Notes: generated by a model from the letters alone, not told the origin. 64,000 nt of DNA from Uranotaenia lowii (GCF_029784155.1 NC_073693.1:26200002-26264001); one strand, 5' to 3'; counted from the stretch's first letter, positions 13,345-24,687 are shown. Program-made: numbers and translations.

Positions 13345-16300
13345 AAATTGTCAAAATTGTCAAAATTGTCAAAATTGTCAAAATTGTCAAAATTGTCAAA
13401 ATTGTCAAAATTGTCAAAATTGTCAAAATTGTCAAAATTGTCAAAATTGTCAAAATTGTCAAAATTGTCAAAATTGTCAAAATTGTCAAAATTGTCAAAA
13501 TTGTCAAAATTGTCAAAATTGTCAAAATTGTCAAAATTGTCAAAATTGTCAAAATTGTCAAAATTGTCAAAATTGTCAAAATTGTCAAAATTGTCAAAAT
13601 TGTCAAAATTGTCAAAATTGTCAAAATTGTCAAAATTGTCAAAATTGTCAAAATTGTCAAAATTGTCAAAATTGTCAAAATTGTCAAAATTGTCAAAATT
13701 GTCAAAATTGTCAAAATTTACAAAATTGTCAAAATTGTCAAAATTGTCAAAATTGTCAAAATTGTCAAAATTGTCAAAATTGTCAAAATTGTCAAAATTG
13801 ACAAAATTGTCAAAATTGTCAAAATTGTCAAAATTGTCGAAATTGTCAAAATTGTCAAAATTGTCGAAATTGTCAAAATTGTCAAAATTGTCAAAATTGT
13901 CAAAATTGTCAAAATTGTCAAAATTGTCAAAATTGTCAAAATTGTCAAAATTGTCAAAATTGTCAAAATTGTCAAAATTGTCAAAATTGTCAAAATTGTC
14001 AAAATTGTCAAAATTGTCAAAATTGTCAAAATTGTCAAAATTGTCAAAATTGTCAAAATTGTCAAAATTGTCAAAATTGTCAAAATTGTCAAAATTGTCA
14101 AAATTGTCAAAATTGTCAAAATTGACAAAATTGTCAAAATTGTCAAAATTGTCAAAATTGTCAAAATTGTCAAATTGTCAAAATTGTCAAAATTGTCAAA
14201 ATTGTCAAAATTGTCAAAATTGTCAAAATTGTCAAAATTGTCAAAATTGTCAAAATTGTCAAAATTGTCAAAATTGTCAAAATTGTCAAAATTGTCAAAA
14301 TTGTCAAAATTGTCAAAATTGTCAAAATTGTCAAAATTGTCAAAATTGTCAAAATTGTCAAAATTGTCAAAATTGTCAAAATTGTCGAAATTGTCAAAAT
14401 TGTCAAAATTGTCAAAATTGTCAAAATTGTCAAAATTGTCAAAATTGTCAAAATTGTCAAAATTGTCAAAATTGTCAAAATTGTCAAAATTGTCAAAATT
14501 GTCAAAATTGTCAAAATTGTCAAAATTGTCAAAATTGTCAAAATTGTCAAAATTGTCAAAATTGTCAAAATTGTCAAAATTGTCAAAATTGTCAAAATTG
14601 TCAAAATTGTCAAAATTGTCAAAATTGTCAAAATTGTCAAAATTGTCAAAATTGTCAAAATTGACAAAATTGTCAAAATTGACAAAATTGTCAAAATTGT
14701 CAAAATTGTCAAAATTGTCAAAATTGTCAAAATTGTCAAAATTGTCAAAATTGTCAAAATTGTCAAAATTGACAAAATTGTCAAAATTGTCAAAATTGTC
14801 AAAATTGTCAAAATTGTCAAAATTGTCAAAATTGTCAAAATTGTCAAAATTGTCAAAATTGTCAAAATTGTCAAAATTGTCAAAATTGTCAAAATTGTCA
14901 AAATTGTCAAAATTGTCAAAATTGTCAAAATTGTCAAAATTGTCAAAATTGTCAAAATTGTCGAAATTGTCAAAATTGTCGAAATTGTCAAAATTGTCAA
15001 AATTGTCAAAATTGTCAAAATTGTCAAAATTGTCAAAATTGTCAAAATTGTCAAAATTGTCAAAATTGTCAAAATTGTCAAAATTGTCAAAATTGTCAAA
15101 ATTGTCAAAATTGTCAAAATTGTCAAAATTGTCAAAATTGTCAAAATTGTCAAAATTGTCAAAATTGTCAAAATTGTCAAAATTGTCAAAATTGTCAAAA
15201 TTGTCAAAATTGTCAAAATTGTCAAAATTGTCAAAATTGACAAAATTGTCAAAATTGACAAAATTGTCAAAATTGTCAAAATTGTCAAAATTGTCAAAAT
15301 TGTCAAAATTGTCAAAATTGTCAAAATTGTGAAAATTGTCGAAATTGTCAAAATTGTCAAAATTGTCAAAATTGTCAAAATTGTCAAAATTGTCAAAATT
15401 GTCAAAATTGACAAAATTGTCAAAATTGACAAAATTGTCAAAATTGTCAAAATTGTCAAAATTGTCAAAATTGTCAAAATTGTCAAAATTGTCAAAATTG
15501 TCAAAATTGTCAAAATTGTCAAAATTGTCAAAATTGTCAAAATTGTCAAAATTGTCAAAATTGTCAAAATTGTCAAAATTGTCAAAATTGTCAAAATTGT
15601 CAAAATTGTCAAAATTGTCAAAATTGTCAAAATTGTCAAAATTGTCAAAATTGTCAAAATTGTCAAAATTGTCAAAATTGTCAAAATTGTCAAAATTGTC
15701 AAAATTGTCGAAATTGTCAAAATTGTCAAAATTGTCAAAATTGTCAAAATTGTCAAAATTGTCAAAATTGTCAAAATTGTCAAAATTGTCAAAATTGTCA
15801 AAATTGTCAAAATTGTCAAAATTGTCAAAATTGTCAAAATTGTCAAAATTGTCAAAATTGTCAAAATTGTCAAAATTGACAAAATTGTCAAAATTGTCAA
15901 AATTGTCAAAATTGTCAAAATTGTCAAAATTGTCAAAATTGTCAAAATTGTCAAAATTGTCAAAATTGTCAAAATTGTCAAAATTGTCAAAATTGTCAAA
16001 ATTGTCAAAATTGTCAAAATTGTCAAAATTGTCAAAATTGTCAAAATTGTCAAAATTGTCAAAATTGTCAAAATTGTCAAAATTGTCAAAATTGTCAAAA
16101 TTGTCAAAATTGTCAAAATTGTCAAAATTGTCAAAATTGTCAAAATTGTCAAAATTGTCAAAATTGTCAAAATTGTCAAAATTGTCAAAATTGTCAAAAT
16201 TGTCAAAATTGTCAAAATTGTCAAAATTGTCAAAATTGTCAAAATTGTCAAAATTGTCAAAATTGTCAAAATTGTCAAAATTGTCAAAATTGTCAAAATT

Positions 16301-16633
16301 GTCAAAATTGTCAAAATTGTCAAAATTGTCAAAATTGTCAAAATTGTCAAAATTGTCAAAATTGTCAAAATTGTCAAAATTGTCGAAATTGTCAAAATTG
16401 TCAAAATTGTCAAAATTGTCAAAATTGTCAAAATTGTCAAAATTGTCAAAATTGTCAAAATTGTCAAAATTGTCAAAATTGTCAAAATTGTCAAAATTGT
16501 CAAAATTGTCAAAATTGTCAAAATTGTCAAAATTGTCAAAATTGTCAAAATTGACAAAATTGTCAAAATTGTCAAAATTGTCAAAATTGTCAAAATTGTC
16601 AAAATTGTCAAAATTGTCAAAATTATCAAAATT
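13345..16633. repeat. homogeneous 9-bp satellite array, unit TTGTCAAAA (opposite strand bias)
   Basis: About 365 copies of TTGTCAAAA. Its reverse complement, TTTTGACAA, differs by one base from the TTTTGTCAA unit left of the gap. Rare units here read TTGACAAAA (for example near 13798 and 14125), the exact reverse complement of that left unit, and one unit near 13714 is TTTACAAAA, the reverse complement of the outer left unit. One unit near 14170 has lost a base, shifting the phase by one. Recurrent TCGAAATTG variants are scattered through it. The array decays at about 16620-16640 into unique sequence. It is non-coding in all frames despite long open frames on both strands. Confidence 0.97.
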
Positions 16634-17164
16634 CACATATGTATCAAAGCCATACGAGATTTTGTAATAGTTTTCAAATTTATAAATATCGCATGTTCAA
16701 AATTGTTTCTCTATGCTTGTTAATGTTTTTTTTTAATTTTTTGTATGTTTTTTTGGCTTTTCAATAAAAATTATTTATTTTCACAATGAAATAGTTTATT
16801 CTGTTTAACAGGAAAGAATCTTCGCTATTTTGTAGCTGAACTTAATTTTTTGGTTTTTTATGAATGTCGACATTGCGTGTTCCTGAACTATTTTCAATCA
16901 GTTTCATAATTTCTTAAAATATTATTAGATTGTGCCATTGATTTTCAAGTCAACCATCAAGAAGAGGGCTCAATTATCCAACCTAGGGATATTTTTTTTT
17001 TATTTTCAATGACACACACTACAATTTGGAAAATGTCAAAAAAAAATTATTTGATTCAATTGTGTTAGGGTATACGTCCCACACCAAGAAATAAATTTCG
17101 TTTTTTTCGTGTCTTATTTTGTTAGTGATTTTATGAATTTTTAAAAACATAAATTGTGTTCATT
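16634..17164. other. AT-rich non-coding flank of the satellite
   Basis: Unique-looking AT-rich sequence with homopolymer T runs and no supported gene, RNA or mobile element. The short open frames here run on from the satellite and have no recognisable protein features. Confidence 0.6.
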
Positions 17165-17830
17165 TTGTTTTTTAAAGTTGTATAATATCTGTTTCGTTTA
17201 AAACAACCTCTACCATAAAATTTTCTTCCAATTGAGTTTCTTTCCGAAGACAATTCCAAAACCATATGCAAGTATAATAGCCATTGGTAGGTATATTCCG
17301 GTAGCAAATGTTAGTGGCCATCATCCCCCCATTCCTCTTCGGTTCCAATTCAAGCCCACTTGCAGTATAGAAGGGTTTGATTTCTCCCGTTCGAGAAACC
17401 GACGACCGGCCGTTAGGGATTTCTTCCAATTCTTGTGACTCGCAAAGTCTTTTGGATGTCATCCCCCCTTACCATTTTAAAAAACCCCTTTAACGTCGTC
17501 GTCTTCCCACATAAAGGAGGAGGTGCCTCTACAGTCGTGAATATGGAATTGATTCTAAATTATTGAGCAGCAAATCGGTGTGGCGGCTTCTGGGGTCGGA
17601 TTGTAAGAAAGTCGTTCGATGGTTTGATTGGAGCGGACAGTCCTTGTTGAGGTTGTTTTTTTTTCTTCTTTTTTGGAATTGGGGAATTGTCTTGATAAGT
17701 TTGAATCTGAAGATTCCTCCTTCTGTTTTTTGGATTCTCAGAAGAAAAAAAAGGTTTCGCAATTTATTTAATAAGTCCCGGGGAGCACATTTTTAGTGTT
17801 TGGGAATAAAATATTTACCCGGTGGGATGT
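17165..17830. other. higher-GC island, function unknown
   Basis: GC content rises clearly above the surrounding sequence. There are overlapping open frames on both strands (about 96 codons on - at 17172-17462, 77 codons on each strand at 17529-17796), but none has a recognisable domain and none stands out by start context. It may be conserved non-coding DNA, an exon fragment or an old transposon. I cannot decide between these from sequence alone. Confidence 0.35.
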
Positions 17831-19214
17831 GTGGCTCTGTAAAGTTGGTCATTGCCACATTTATTGCCTTTCAAAAGTGAAATGTTGTAACAGTTGTTCA
17901 CAGAGGCCCTTGAATTATGTAAATACCTGTTGGTGCCGATTGAGATTGTTCCATACCTGAAATAAAAGAAAAAAACGGAAAATTAAAGATGTTGTTTTAC
18001 TCGTTTTTAAGCTACAGAAATTTGTGTTAACAGCCATATAATTGAATAAACATAGGTACTCAAAATCGTTTCAAACGTCCGTTACATAGCTTAAAATCGA
18101 GCTATTTTAATATTTTCAGGGCCCTTTCTGCAGTAGAAAAATACCCAAAATACACACAAAGCATGGTGATTGTTTTTATTAAAAGTACGTGATGCAATAA
18201 AGATGAATAATAATTGCCGCTTGCGCACCGTTCGTTGTTAGGGGTTCGGGCCGTTTTTCCTGAATCCAGAAAACCCATTTTTGTTTCCCCTTGGAAATCG
18301 AGAGCAAACCCCAGAAGAAGCAAAAAATATCAACGACGGTATGGTGCGTGATCTACGGCAGAAATGCTGGAAAAAGTTGAATTTTTCCAGCATGGGTAAC
18401 ATATGCGAGATGATAATTTACGAGCCCTCTTTTAGGGGCCTTCCCTCCCCCTTTTCTGATGGCTCCATTCTCGGTTCCAAGAATCACTTGTCGTTTTCCC
18501 CCCCGTTAGGTCCTCAAACCCCTTTTTTGGTGCCGAGATAAACGATTGCCTTTACCAAATAGGCAAGAGTGGCAATCAAGATGTTGTCTTTGCCATCATC
18601 AACGGGAATGAGATGCGATATCTGTGGGCAGCAAGTTGAGGGCGATCGAGGCAGAAAAAAAATGATAATTGCTGGTAATAACCGGTAACAATTTATCGGC
18701 AATCGGATTATTGTGAATCAATCACATAAACGTTTGATTGCCAGTGAATAATTTATAATCAAACCGGTTAGCTAGCTTTGGGTCTCGCTGGGGCAAAAAA
18801 CTTGTAGATTGCGTGGCATTGACATCGATTTCGTGGAAAATGTTGTAATTATATTTATGAAAAACATTCTCATTGATATCATTTTTCTCAGCTATAACAA
18901 TTTTTTGTAAGTGTCCTTCCAGTTTATTTAACCCAAAAAAAAATAGGATCGTTTGATAAACTGAACGTATAAAAATATCTCTCTCCTGACGAAACAAATC
19001 GAGATTTACTGCTGACTTCAAGTATTTTTTTACATAAGATGTTTGGAAAACGCATCAAAACAATCGGTGTTACTTGGGCGTGACAAGTGGAAATACCTAT
19101 TATGCTAAACGATTGTTCATATACCAAACTCAGAAAGTGCAAATTTCAGATTCTACAAAAATTGATACACGTTTTTGGTACCATGCAAACTTGCAAACGA
19201 AAACTTTTCTAATC
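17831..19214. other. no gene seen; mixed AT-rich sequence
   Basis: AT-rich sequence with a second moderate-GC patch at about 18230-18720. No open frame shows a recognisable domain. The only clear structure is the hairpin at 18364-18393, listed separately. Confidence 0.45.
18364..18393. repeat. perfect 12-bp inverted repeat with 6-nt loop
   Basis: The arms ATGCTGGAAAAA and TTTTTCCAGCAT are exact reverse complements separated by GTTGAA. It lies in a GC-richer patch rather than in a recognised element. It could form an RNA hairpin if transcribed, but it is too short for an ordinary microRNA precursor and no function is claimed. Confidence 0.7.
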
Positions 19215-19345
19215 AAGAACAAGTTAGAAATCCTTTTTTTGTCACTTGGAGCATCAAGAGGAGGGATAGAAAAAAATCAAATTTTTTAATAAATTGGAGG
19301 AACAAGTTGGACAAAACATTGCTTGCAATATATTTTTATGAAAGA
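19215..19345. repeat. diverged partial copy of the MITE at 19537-19936
   Basis: The stretch beginning near AAATCC..TTTTGTCACTTGGA follows the same order of words as the left part of the element at 19537: a T run, GTCACTTG, a G-rich patch, an A run, then AATTGGA and a TTGGACAAAACATTGC-like segment. No clear right end was found, so this is probably a truncated older copy lying head-to-tail with the next element. Confidence 0.5.
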
Positions 19346-19536
19346 ATTTATCAAATTTAAATCAAACAATCGATAAAAAAAAACCTTTCTATTTAGATTA
19401 GAATTTAGCCACAGAGTGACTATAACTAAACTTGATTTAGACAAAAAAGTGTGATTCTTCAAAGCTCTTTTGGAACTTTTCACAAAAATAACCCTAGCAT
19501 AACCATATAGTTTCACAAAAGATTATATTACAATTA

Positions 19537-19936
19537 GGCCGGAACAAATTTCAAATCCTTTTTTGTCACTTGAATTGGAACATCGCGAGGGCGGGGGACA
19601 ATAAAAAAAAATGCAAAAAACAAATGAATTGGAATAAATTGCACAAAAGCTTATATGCAACTAAATTGCATACTATATCATTGCACAAAACCTCTAAAAC
19701 AAGTAATTTTTTTTAAAGAAAAATTCAATTAATTAAGCAATTGAAAAGGTGAAATAACTCCCATCTTCCAATATTTGTTTCAAAGTTTTTTGATTTTTCG
19801 AATATTTGTTTTTTTATTAAAAATTTACAATAAACATTTTAAACTTCATTTATTTCCCCTTTCGGATTTTTTGGAAATTTCGAAGGGGGGGGGGGGTGGG
19901 AGGTGACAAAAGAATTATTTGATATTTGTTCCAGCC
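19537..19936. mobile_element. PIF/Harbinger-like MITE (TTA target duplication)
   Basis: A 400-bp element with imperfect terminal inverted repeats: GGCCGGAACAAATTTCAAAT on the left and, on the opposite strand at the right end, GGCTGGAACAAATATCAAAT. It is flanked by TTA at 19534-19536 and 19937-19939, the three-base target duplication expected of the PIF/Harbinger superfamily. It has no coding capacity. A 12-base G tract (19885-19896) lies near the right end. Confidence 0.8.
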
Positions 19937-20013
19937 TTAGAATTATTCGTGACACTCTAAGATTGCCAAAAAAAATCGTTGCTTGCGTTATTTATCGGAT
20001 GCTTTGTTGCTTA

Positions 20014-20486
20014 AGGAAGTCAGATTTCCCGTATATATCCGGACTTGCCCGGATATTTGACACAAAATTTTAGAAAAAACCCAGTCCAGCCCGATGGCCT
20101 GGATTTCGTTGGAAAAAGGTCGGATTTTGCTTAGACTTATTCACTTTATTTTTAAAATCTTAAACAACTCAAATAAAGTTATTGTTATTTTTCATTTTTA
20201 CGTCCAAAAGGGAGTTTTTATGTTAAGTTTTATCCAAAAAACCATGACTTTTGTTTTGAAGCCTTTAAAACGATTTGAAATCTGTTGATGTGGTTTGATG
20301 AAAAAAAAAATTTTTTTTTCTTGAGTTTTACTGAATAATTTCGTGGTTTTGACAAAATTTGCCCAGATATGGCCTAGATTTTGGGTTGAACATTTTTAAA
20401 TCAAATGCTCGGATTTTCTCAGATTTCAAGATAAAACTGCCGGATTTCTCCGGTCTGGATACGTCCGGAAAAAATTTTGGCAACCT
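20014..20486. mobile_element. degenerate inverted-repeat element, TA-flanked
   Basis: The left end reads AGGAAGTCAGATTTCCC followed by TATCCGGACTTG. The right end, reverse complemented, reads AGGTTGCCAAAATTTTTTCC followed by GGACGTATCC. Both termini are flanked by TA (20012-20013, 20487-20488). The inner sequence repeats CCGGA/TCCGG words. The termini are related but diverged, consistent with an old TA-target MITE. An open frame of 64 codons inside is not credible as a gene. Confidence 0.5.
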
Positions 20487-20953
20487 TATTCTAACTCTTA
20501 GTTATCTCATAAAGTCACATCGACTTTATTTCTGAAAAAATAATCAAAGCAAAACAAGAAAAAGTATGAGATCCCGATGTAAAAAAAAAATCAAAGGATT
20601 GAAATTTTTTTAACCTTAAAATCTCCATCCCCAGCTAACATGAAATCGTAATAGAAATGATAATCCAAATCGAATATTAAGACATTTTCAATTACCATCT
20701 TAAACACGTTGCTATTGAGTGATTTTCCATTATTCATTTTCGAGAAGCTTTGCATAAAAAAGTTGAATCGGTAGACAGTTTATTCAATTCGTAAATTTGT
20801 CTCCCAAACGTTGATAATATGCTAATTCAACATTTACGATTTGAGTGAACTGATTTAAGATAAATGGGCGGTCCTTCAATTAACACTCTTTCCGGTCTCC
20901 TCTCATAAAAAGAGAATATCACCCATAGAGCTATAGCGTGGATCATATCAGTT

Positions 20954-21033
20954 TATGAGTTGGCATCGTGGTTAGATATCTGACAGTCAACTCGGAGGAC
21001 TGGAGTTCAAATCTCGGTCGGGGATTTTTTTTT
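20954..21033 (+). repeat. tRNA-derived SINE remnant (pol III A and B box)
   Basis: TGGCATCGTGG at 20961-20971 matches the RNA polymerase III A box. AGTTCAAATCT at 21004-21014 is a near match to the B box, 43 bases downstream, the spacing found in tRNAs. A T run (from about 21025) could terminate transcription. An anticodon-like stem (CAGTC/GACTG) is present but its loop is 9 nt and the acceptor ends do not pair. So this is not a functional tRNA and is better read as a tRNA-derived SINE head. Confidence 0.5.
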
Positions 21034-22841
21034 TCGTTTATTTTGCTTTTTGTGGGAAAATCGAATCGTTGGAATCTTGTCATTGTAGATATATTGCCTC
21101 CAATTTTGTAGCTATATGTTATTTTGGTAAGTTTTATACAATCTTTTCATTTGGTATATTTGTTTGAATAATTCTGTTGTTCCTGTGTTATACCTTCTAA
21201 AATGTTTGCTGGGTCCTCTCAAATCCCAAAGGTGCTCAAAAAGAATTTTATGTTCCTTCGAGTAAAAAGTCGCCGAAAAAAATTCTGTTTTTAAATAAAA
21301 AGAATTCTTCAAAATTCGGTAGAAGTGAATTTAATGCTGTTCAAATATTTATAAACTGAGTTATATTATCAACTTTTTTGATGATAATCAATCAACGTTT
21401 TCAATTTCATTACACCATTATGAATTTGAGCCAGAAATTCAAAGTAAATTATGACTTACTAGAATAAAATATAACCAAAAAGGATTTTTGGTGGGACAAA
21501 CTAGCATAAAAAGGACATTTTAAAAATAAAAAGAAGGACAAAAAGTAAGACACCTTATTTCTACAAATTTTAGGAAAAAAATAAAAAAATGTGGAAAATT
21601 CACATCAGTCACAATTAAAAGTTTTGCAACCGAAATGAATAGTTTGAATTTTTCCCTCTCATCGTCATATTTGGATTATTTTTATAATTGCACTTTCTAG
21701 TGTTTTCTTAAATTTTCAATTTCTATTCAGTTAAACATTGCACATTGAGAAAAAAATATAAAAAAAATTGTAGGTTGATTTTTTCAAATTTTAAACAGAA
21801 TTCACACATAATGAGATAAGATCTCCGGTTTCAAACTATTGCTACAAGATTCTGGGAGCAGCCTGAAGAGCGAGTGATTAAAATTTCAAGAAATGCACAG
21901 TATGAAACAAATCAATTTTTTCATTAATTTGTTTTCCAACATTTTTTTTTTTATTTATTAGTTTATGAAATTCTGGTATATTTATGGAATTAAGTTTATT
22001 TGGGAAAAAAATCATTTTAATCGATTTTTTAGAATAATGCTTCAGAATTTTGAGTATTTTCCCTATATTTACTAATTCCATAAAGTGACCTTGTTGCTAA
22101 TCAAATTGAAGCAACAAAATATATCCTAGAGCTTGAAGGGTTTTATTGATTGATAATTTTAATCGCATCCTGGAAGACACAGCTAAATTTTTAGTTCTGA
22201 ATATAAGAAAAACAGCTCATATCCCTTCAAAATATTACTATTCAGCAAAATCTTTGACTTAGTAAAACATTTGGTAAGGTTAAAAACGTAAAAGTTATAC
22301 AAAATCAAAATGAATAAGATACCATTCAAGAAAATACCAAAGAGACCATCAGAGCCAAAGAGTTTTACTAGCATCAAACATGCTGTCGAGAAAGCACGTT
22401 TCAAAGTTTTTTTTAAATTTTTTTTTTAAATTAGTTCACTGATTGTATGCTACTTTTACTCAAACAAAAAAGGACGAAAAATATTTATTTTTAATTTTAC
22501 ATCAGTATGAGTGGACTTTCAAATCATACTTGGTGTTAAGAGCTCAATATTAATTTATTTTACTCGTTTGCACTCAAAGGGGTCTTTGGCAAAACGGGTC
22601 TCAAATAAGTAGAAGAAATTACAATGATGATTAAAACAATCTAAACTCGACAAACTCGACAGAAAATAAATCGACTTAACATTTCAACTAACGAAAATCT
22701 TATATGCAATAATAGAAATCAATGAAAACGGCTGGTTAAATATGTCTGGACAACCATTTTAAAAAAAATATCAGAACCTTAAATATTTCCTGATCGAAAC
22801 TCCTTTAATTCTTACTTGTGCAAAATCATCTAAAATATATG
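21034..22841. other. AT-rich non-coding sequence
   Basis: No supported gene, RNA or complete mobile element. Short open frames are low-complexity and have no recognisable domain. Confidence 0.5.
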
Positions 22842-22843
22842 TA

Positions 22844-23758
22844 CCGTAAAACGGGTTCACTTTGGCCAACAATAAATTTATCCACATTATCATTAATAAC
22901 TCAGGCTATAGTTTGAATTTTTGGAAACTGTTTTCTAAGTTTAAAAGCATATTAATTAAGTATCAAATAGGTGTTTGCATTTGAATTTTTTTCTGTTAGT
23001 TAAAAATGTAATTTCAAAATCATAAAATGTCTATTTTTTCCGAGGCTAACAAACAAACAGCTCTCCTGATGAAACCAAAAAGCATTTAGAAGCAAACGGG
23101 TTGTTGAATGCGAAGAAAACAAACTTTTTTTTCTTTGTACATGTAAAGTTATATTGTTGTTTTTATAGTAATTTAATGATAAATTATTGATATTTAAAAA
23201 TAAGGACATTTTCCAAGAGTAAGTCCGTATTGGACAAATGGATGGGAACCCTATCAAATAGCTAACTTTGAAGGAAAAAAATAAAATGAAAATAGTGAGA
23301 GGGCCTAGCGGCATGTGTGAAGGTAAAATTACATTTGTCTTTTGAAGCTAAAACTATTTAGCAATTGATGTAAGTTTTGCGCCTGAATGTATGCAGCATA
23401 ATTGTTCTTTTTTCGATTATAAATGTTTTTAAAAGAAATCGTTAAAAAGCAAGGTTAAATTGATAAACTAGCATTTGTAAATATTATGATGGTGATTTGT
23501 ATATATTACGATTAAGAAAACTCGTTAAAACCGTCAAAATAGATACTTATCAATGTTAGCCGAAAGCATCAAATTCTGTACAGAGACGAAATCGATTTTT
23601 AAAGCGAATTCAAAGTAGTCTAATAAATTTCTGCAATCATGTTTAATGTCCATAAGAATCCAGTACTGGTTTTTATAATATGATATTCGGCACATCCTTA
23701 ACTGAAGAAATAGTTGAAAAATATTGGACAAAGTGATCAATCTTACCTCAGACTACGG
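22844..23758. mobile_element. candidate TA-flanked inverted-repeat element containing a dispersed repeat
   Basis: The left end TACCGTAAAACGGG and the right end, reverse complemented, TACCGTAGTCTGAGG share their first bases and a further CACTTTG word, with TA at each border. The interior from about 23136 to 23740 matches the sequence around 53740-53781 and 58289-58800, so it is a copy of a dispersed repeat. The terminal match is short, so the element boundaries are tentative, but the interior homology is clear. Confidence 0.45.
23136..23740 (+). repeat. dispersed repeat, unoccupied copy (empty site for the RTE-like LINE)
   Basis: From ACATTTTCCAAGAGTAAG (about 23207) this copy parallels 58318-58800 over several hundred bases in the same order. 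Upstream, TTTTTATAGTAATTTAATGA parallels TTTTTATAGTCATTTAGTGA at 53754-53773 (33 of 41 positions match by eye over that stretch). Here the two halves are contiguous, whereas at 53.7-58.3 kb they are separated by the LINE. It therefore acts as a natural empty site. Confidence 0.8.
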
Positions 23759-23759
23759 T

Positions 23760-24338
23760 ATGTCTTTTGAAATCGTCAGTTGAATTTGGATTAGAAGTTG
23801 TGAGGTGTGAAACAAATTTTCAACATAAATTGAGACATTCAAGACAAAAGACTTAAAAAGATTTTGCTTTGTTCGAAAATTATCTGAAATTTCAATACAG
23901 TTTATAACAATTCAAACTAAATATTCAAGTTTATTCCGGCCAAAATTTTCTCTTTTTAAGCATTTCAACCCTCCAAAGCTGTCCACAAAATATCCGTTTC
24001 GGAGAAATTGACCTTGAAGTTTGTTATGATCGCAAATGGCAATGGTGACCAATTTTTACGGTTTTGGATTCATTTTGTAAGTTATGAATTTGTGTTTCTT
24101 TTTTGTTTCTTTATGTTACAAAATTTAGAACAATTTTTCCTCCAGGTCATCTGTAATTGATCCCCAATGAAAATTTTTTTTTAATGTGCCTATCCTTTCT
24201 GACAGCTTCAAATTATTTATGTGTTTCTTAGATTTTAGCAATTGTTAAGAATTTATCTTTCCGAAAATGTATAAATATGTGGGGGATCAATGAAAATTTT
24301 TACCGCTATCCCGAATTCCCGGAAATAGATTTCTTGAC
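23760..24338. other. AT-rich non-coding sequence
   Basis: No supported gene or element seen. Confidence 0.5.
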
Positions 24339-24378
24339 AAAACTAAAATTAATTTTTATGAAGAGATTAACCAACTTT
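24339..24378 (+). repeat. left copy of a direct repeat flanking the foldback element
   Basis: ACTAAAATTAATTTTTATGA then AGATTAACCAAC is repeated right of the foldback element (about 24691-24735) with a 12-base difference in the middle (CACATTTTGATG present only on the right). The repeat is far longer than the TA target duplication. Confidence 0.7.
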
Positions 24379-24389
24379 TATGTTTGGTA

Positions 24390-24685
24390 CTTTTAATTTA
24401 TCGGCCTTAGCGGTGAAAAGTGATGTTCTTTTGAAATAGTAGGGACATCTATAGATTATGATTTTTTTTTATATAGATGGATAGAAGGTAAGATGAAATG
24501 AAAGATGGTGAAAACGATTTGATATGTGATTTAAATACTTCTAAATAAATTCTTCCCGCTCATTTTCACCATCTTTCATTTCATCTAACCTTCTATTCAT
24601 CCAAATAAAAAGAAATTTCATAATCTTTAGATATCCCTACTAAAAAGAACATCACTTTTCACCGCTAAGGCCGATTAATTAAGAG
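24390..24685. mobile_element. foldback MITE with arms of about 120 bp, TA-flanked
   Basis: The whole element is one large imperfect inverted repeat. The left arm runs from CTTTTAATTTATCGGCC through TTAGCGGTGAAAAGTGATG and AGATGAAATGAAAGATGG. The right arm repeats the same words in reverse complement, leaving a central spacer of about 45 bp near 24515-24560. TA borders both sides (24388-24389, 24686-24687). It has no coding capacity. A transcript would form a long hairpin. Confidence 0.87.
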
Positions 24686-24687
24686 TA

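Noticed and set aside
453..15332. Giant + strand protein of about 4,959 codons and similar long frames on the - strand
   Set aside because: All derive from a 9-bp satellite without stops, several frames are open at once, and the longest crosses an assembly gap.
1..16633. CRISPR array or telomere
   Set aside because: There are no unique spacers, the period is only 9 bp, the context is eukaryotic, and the unit is not a TTAGG-type telomere repeat.
17172..17462. 96-codon open frame on the - strand
   Set aside because: No known motif and an overlapping frame of similar length on the other strand.
20954..21033. Functional tRNA gene
   Set aside because: The acceptor stem does not pair and the anticodon loop would have 9 nt.
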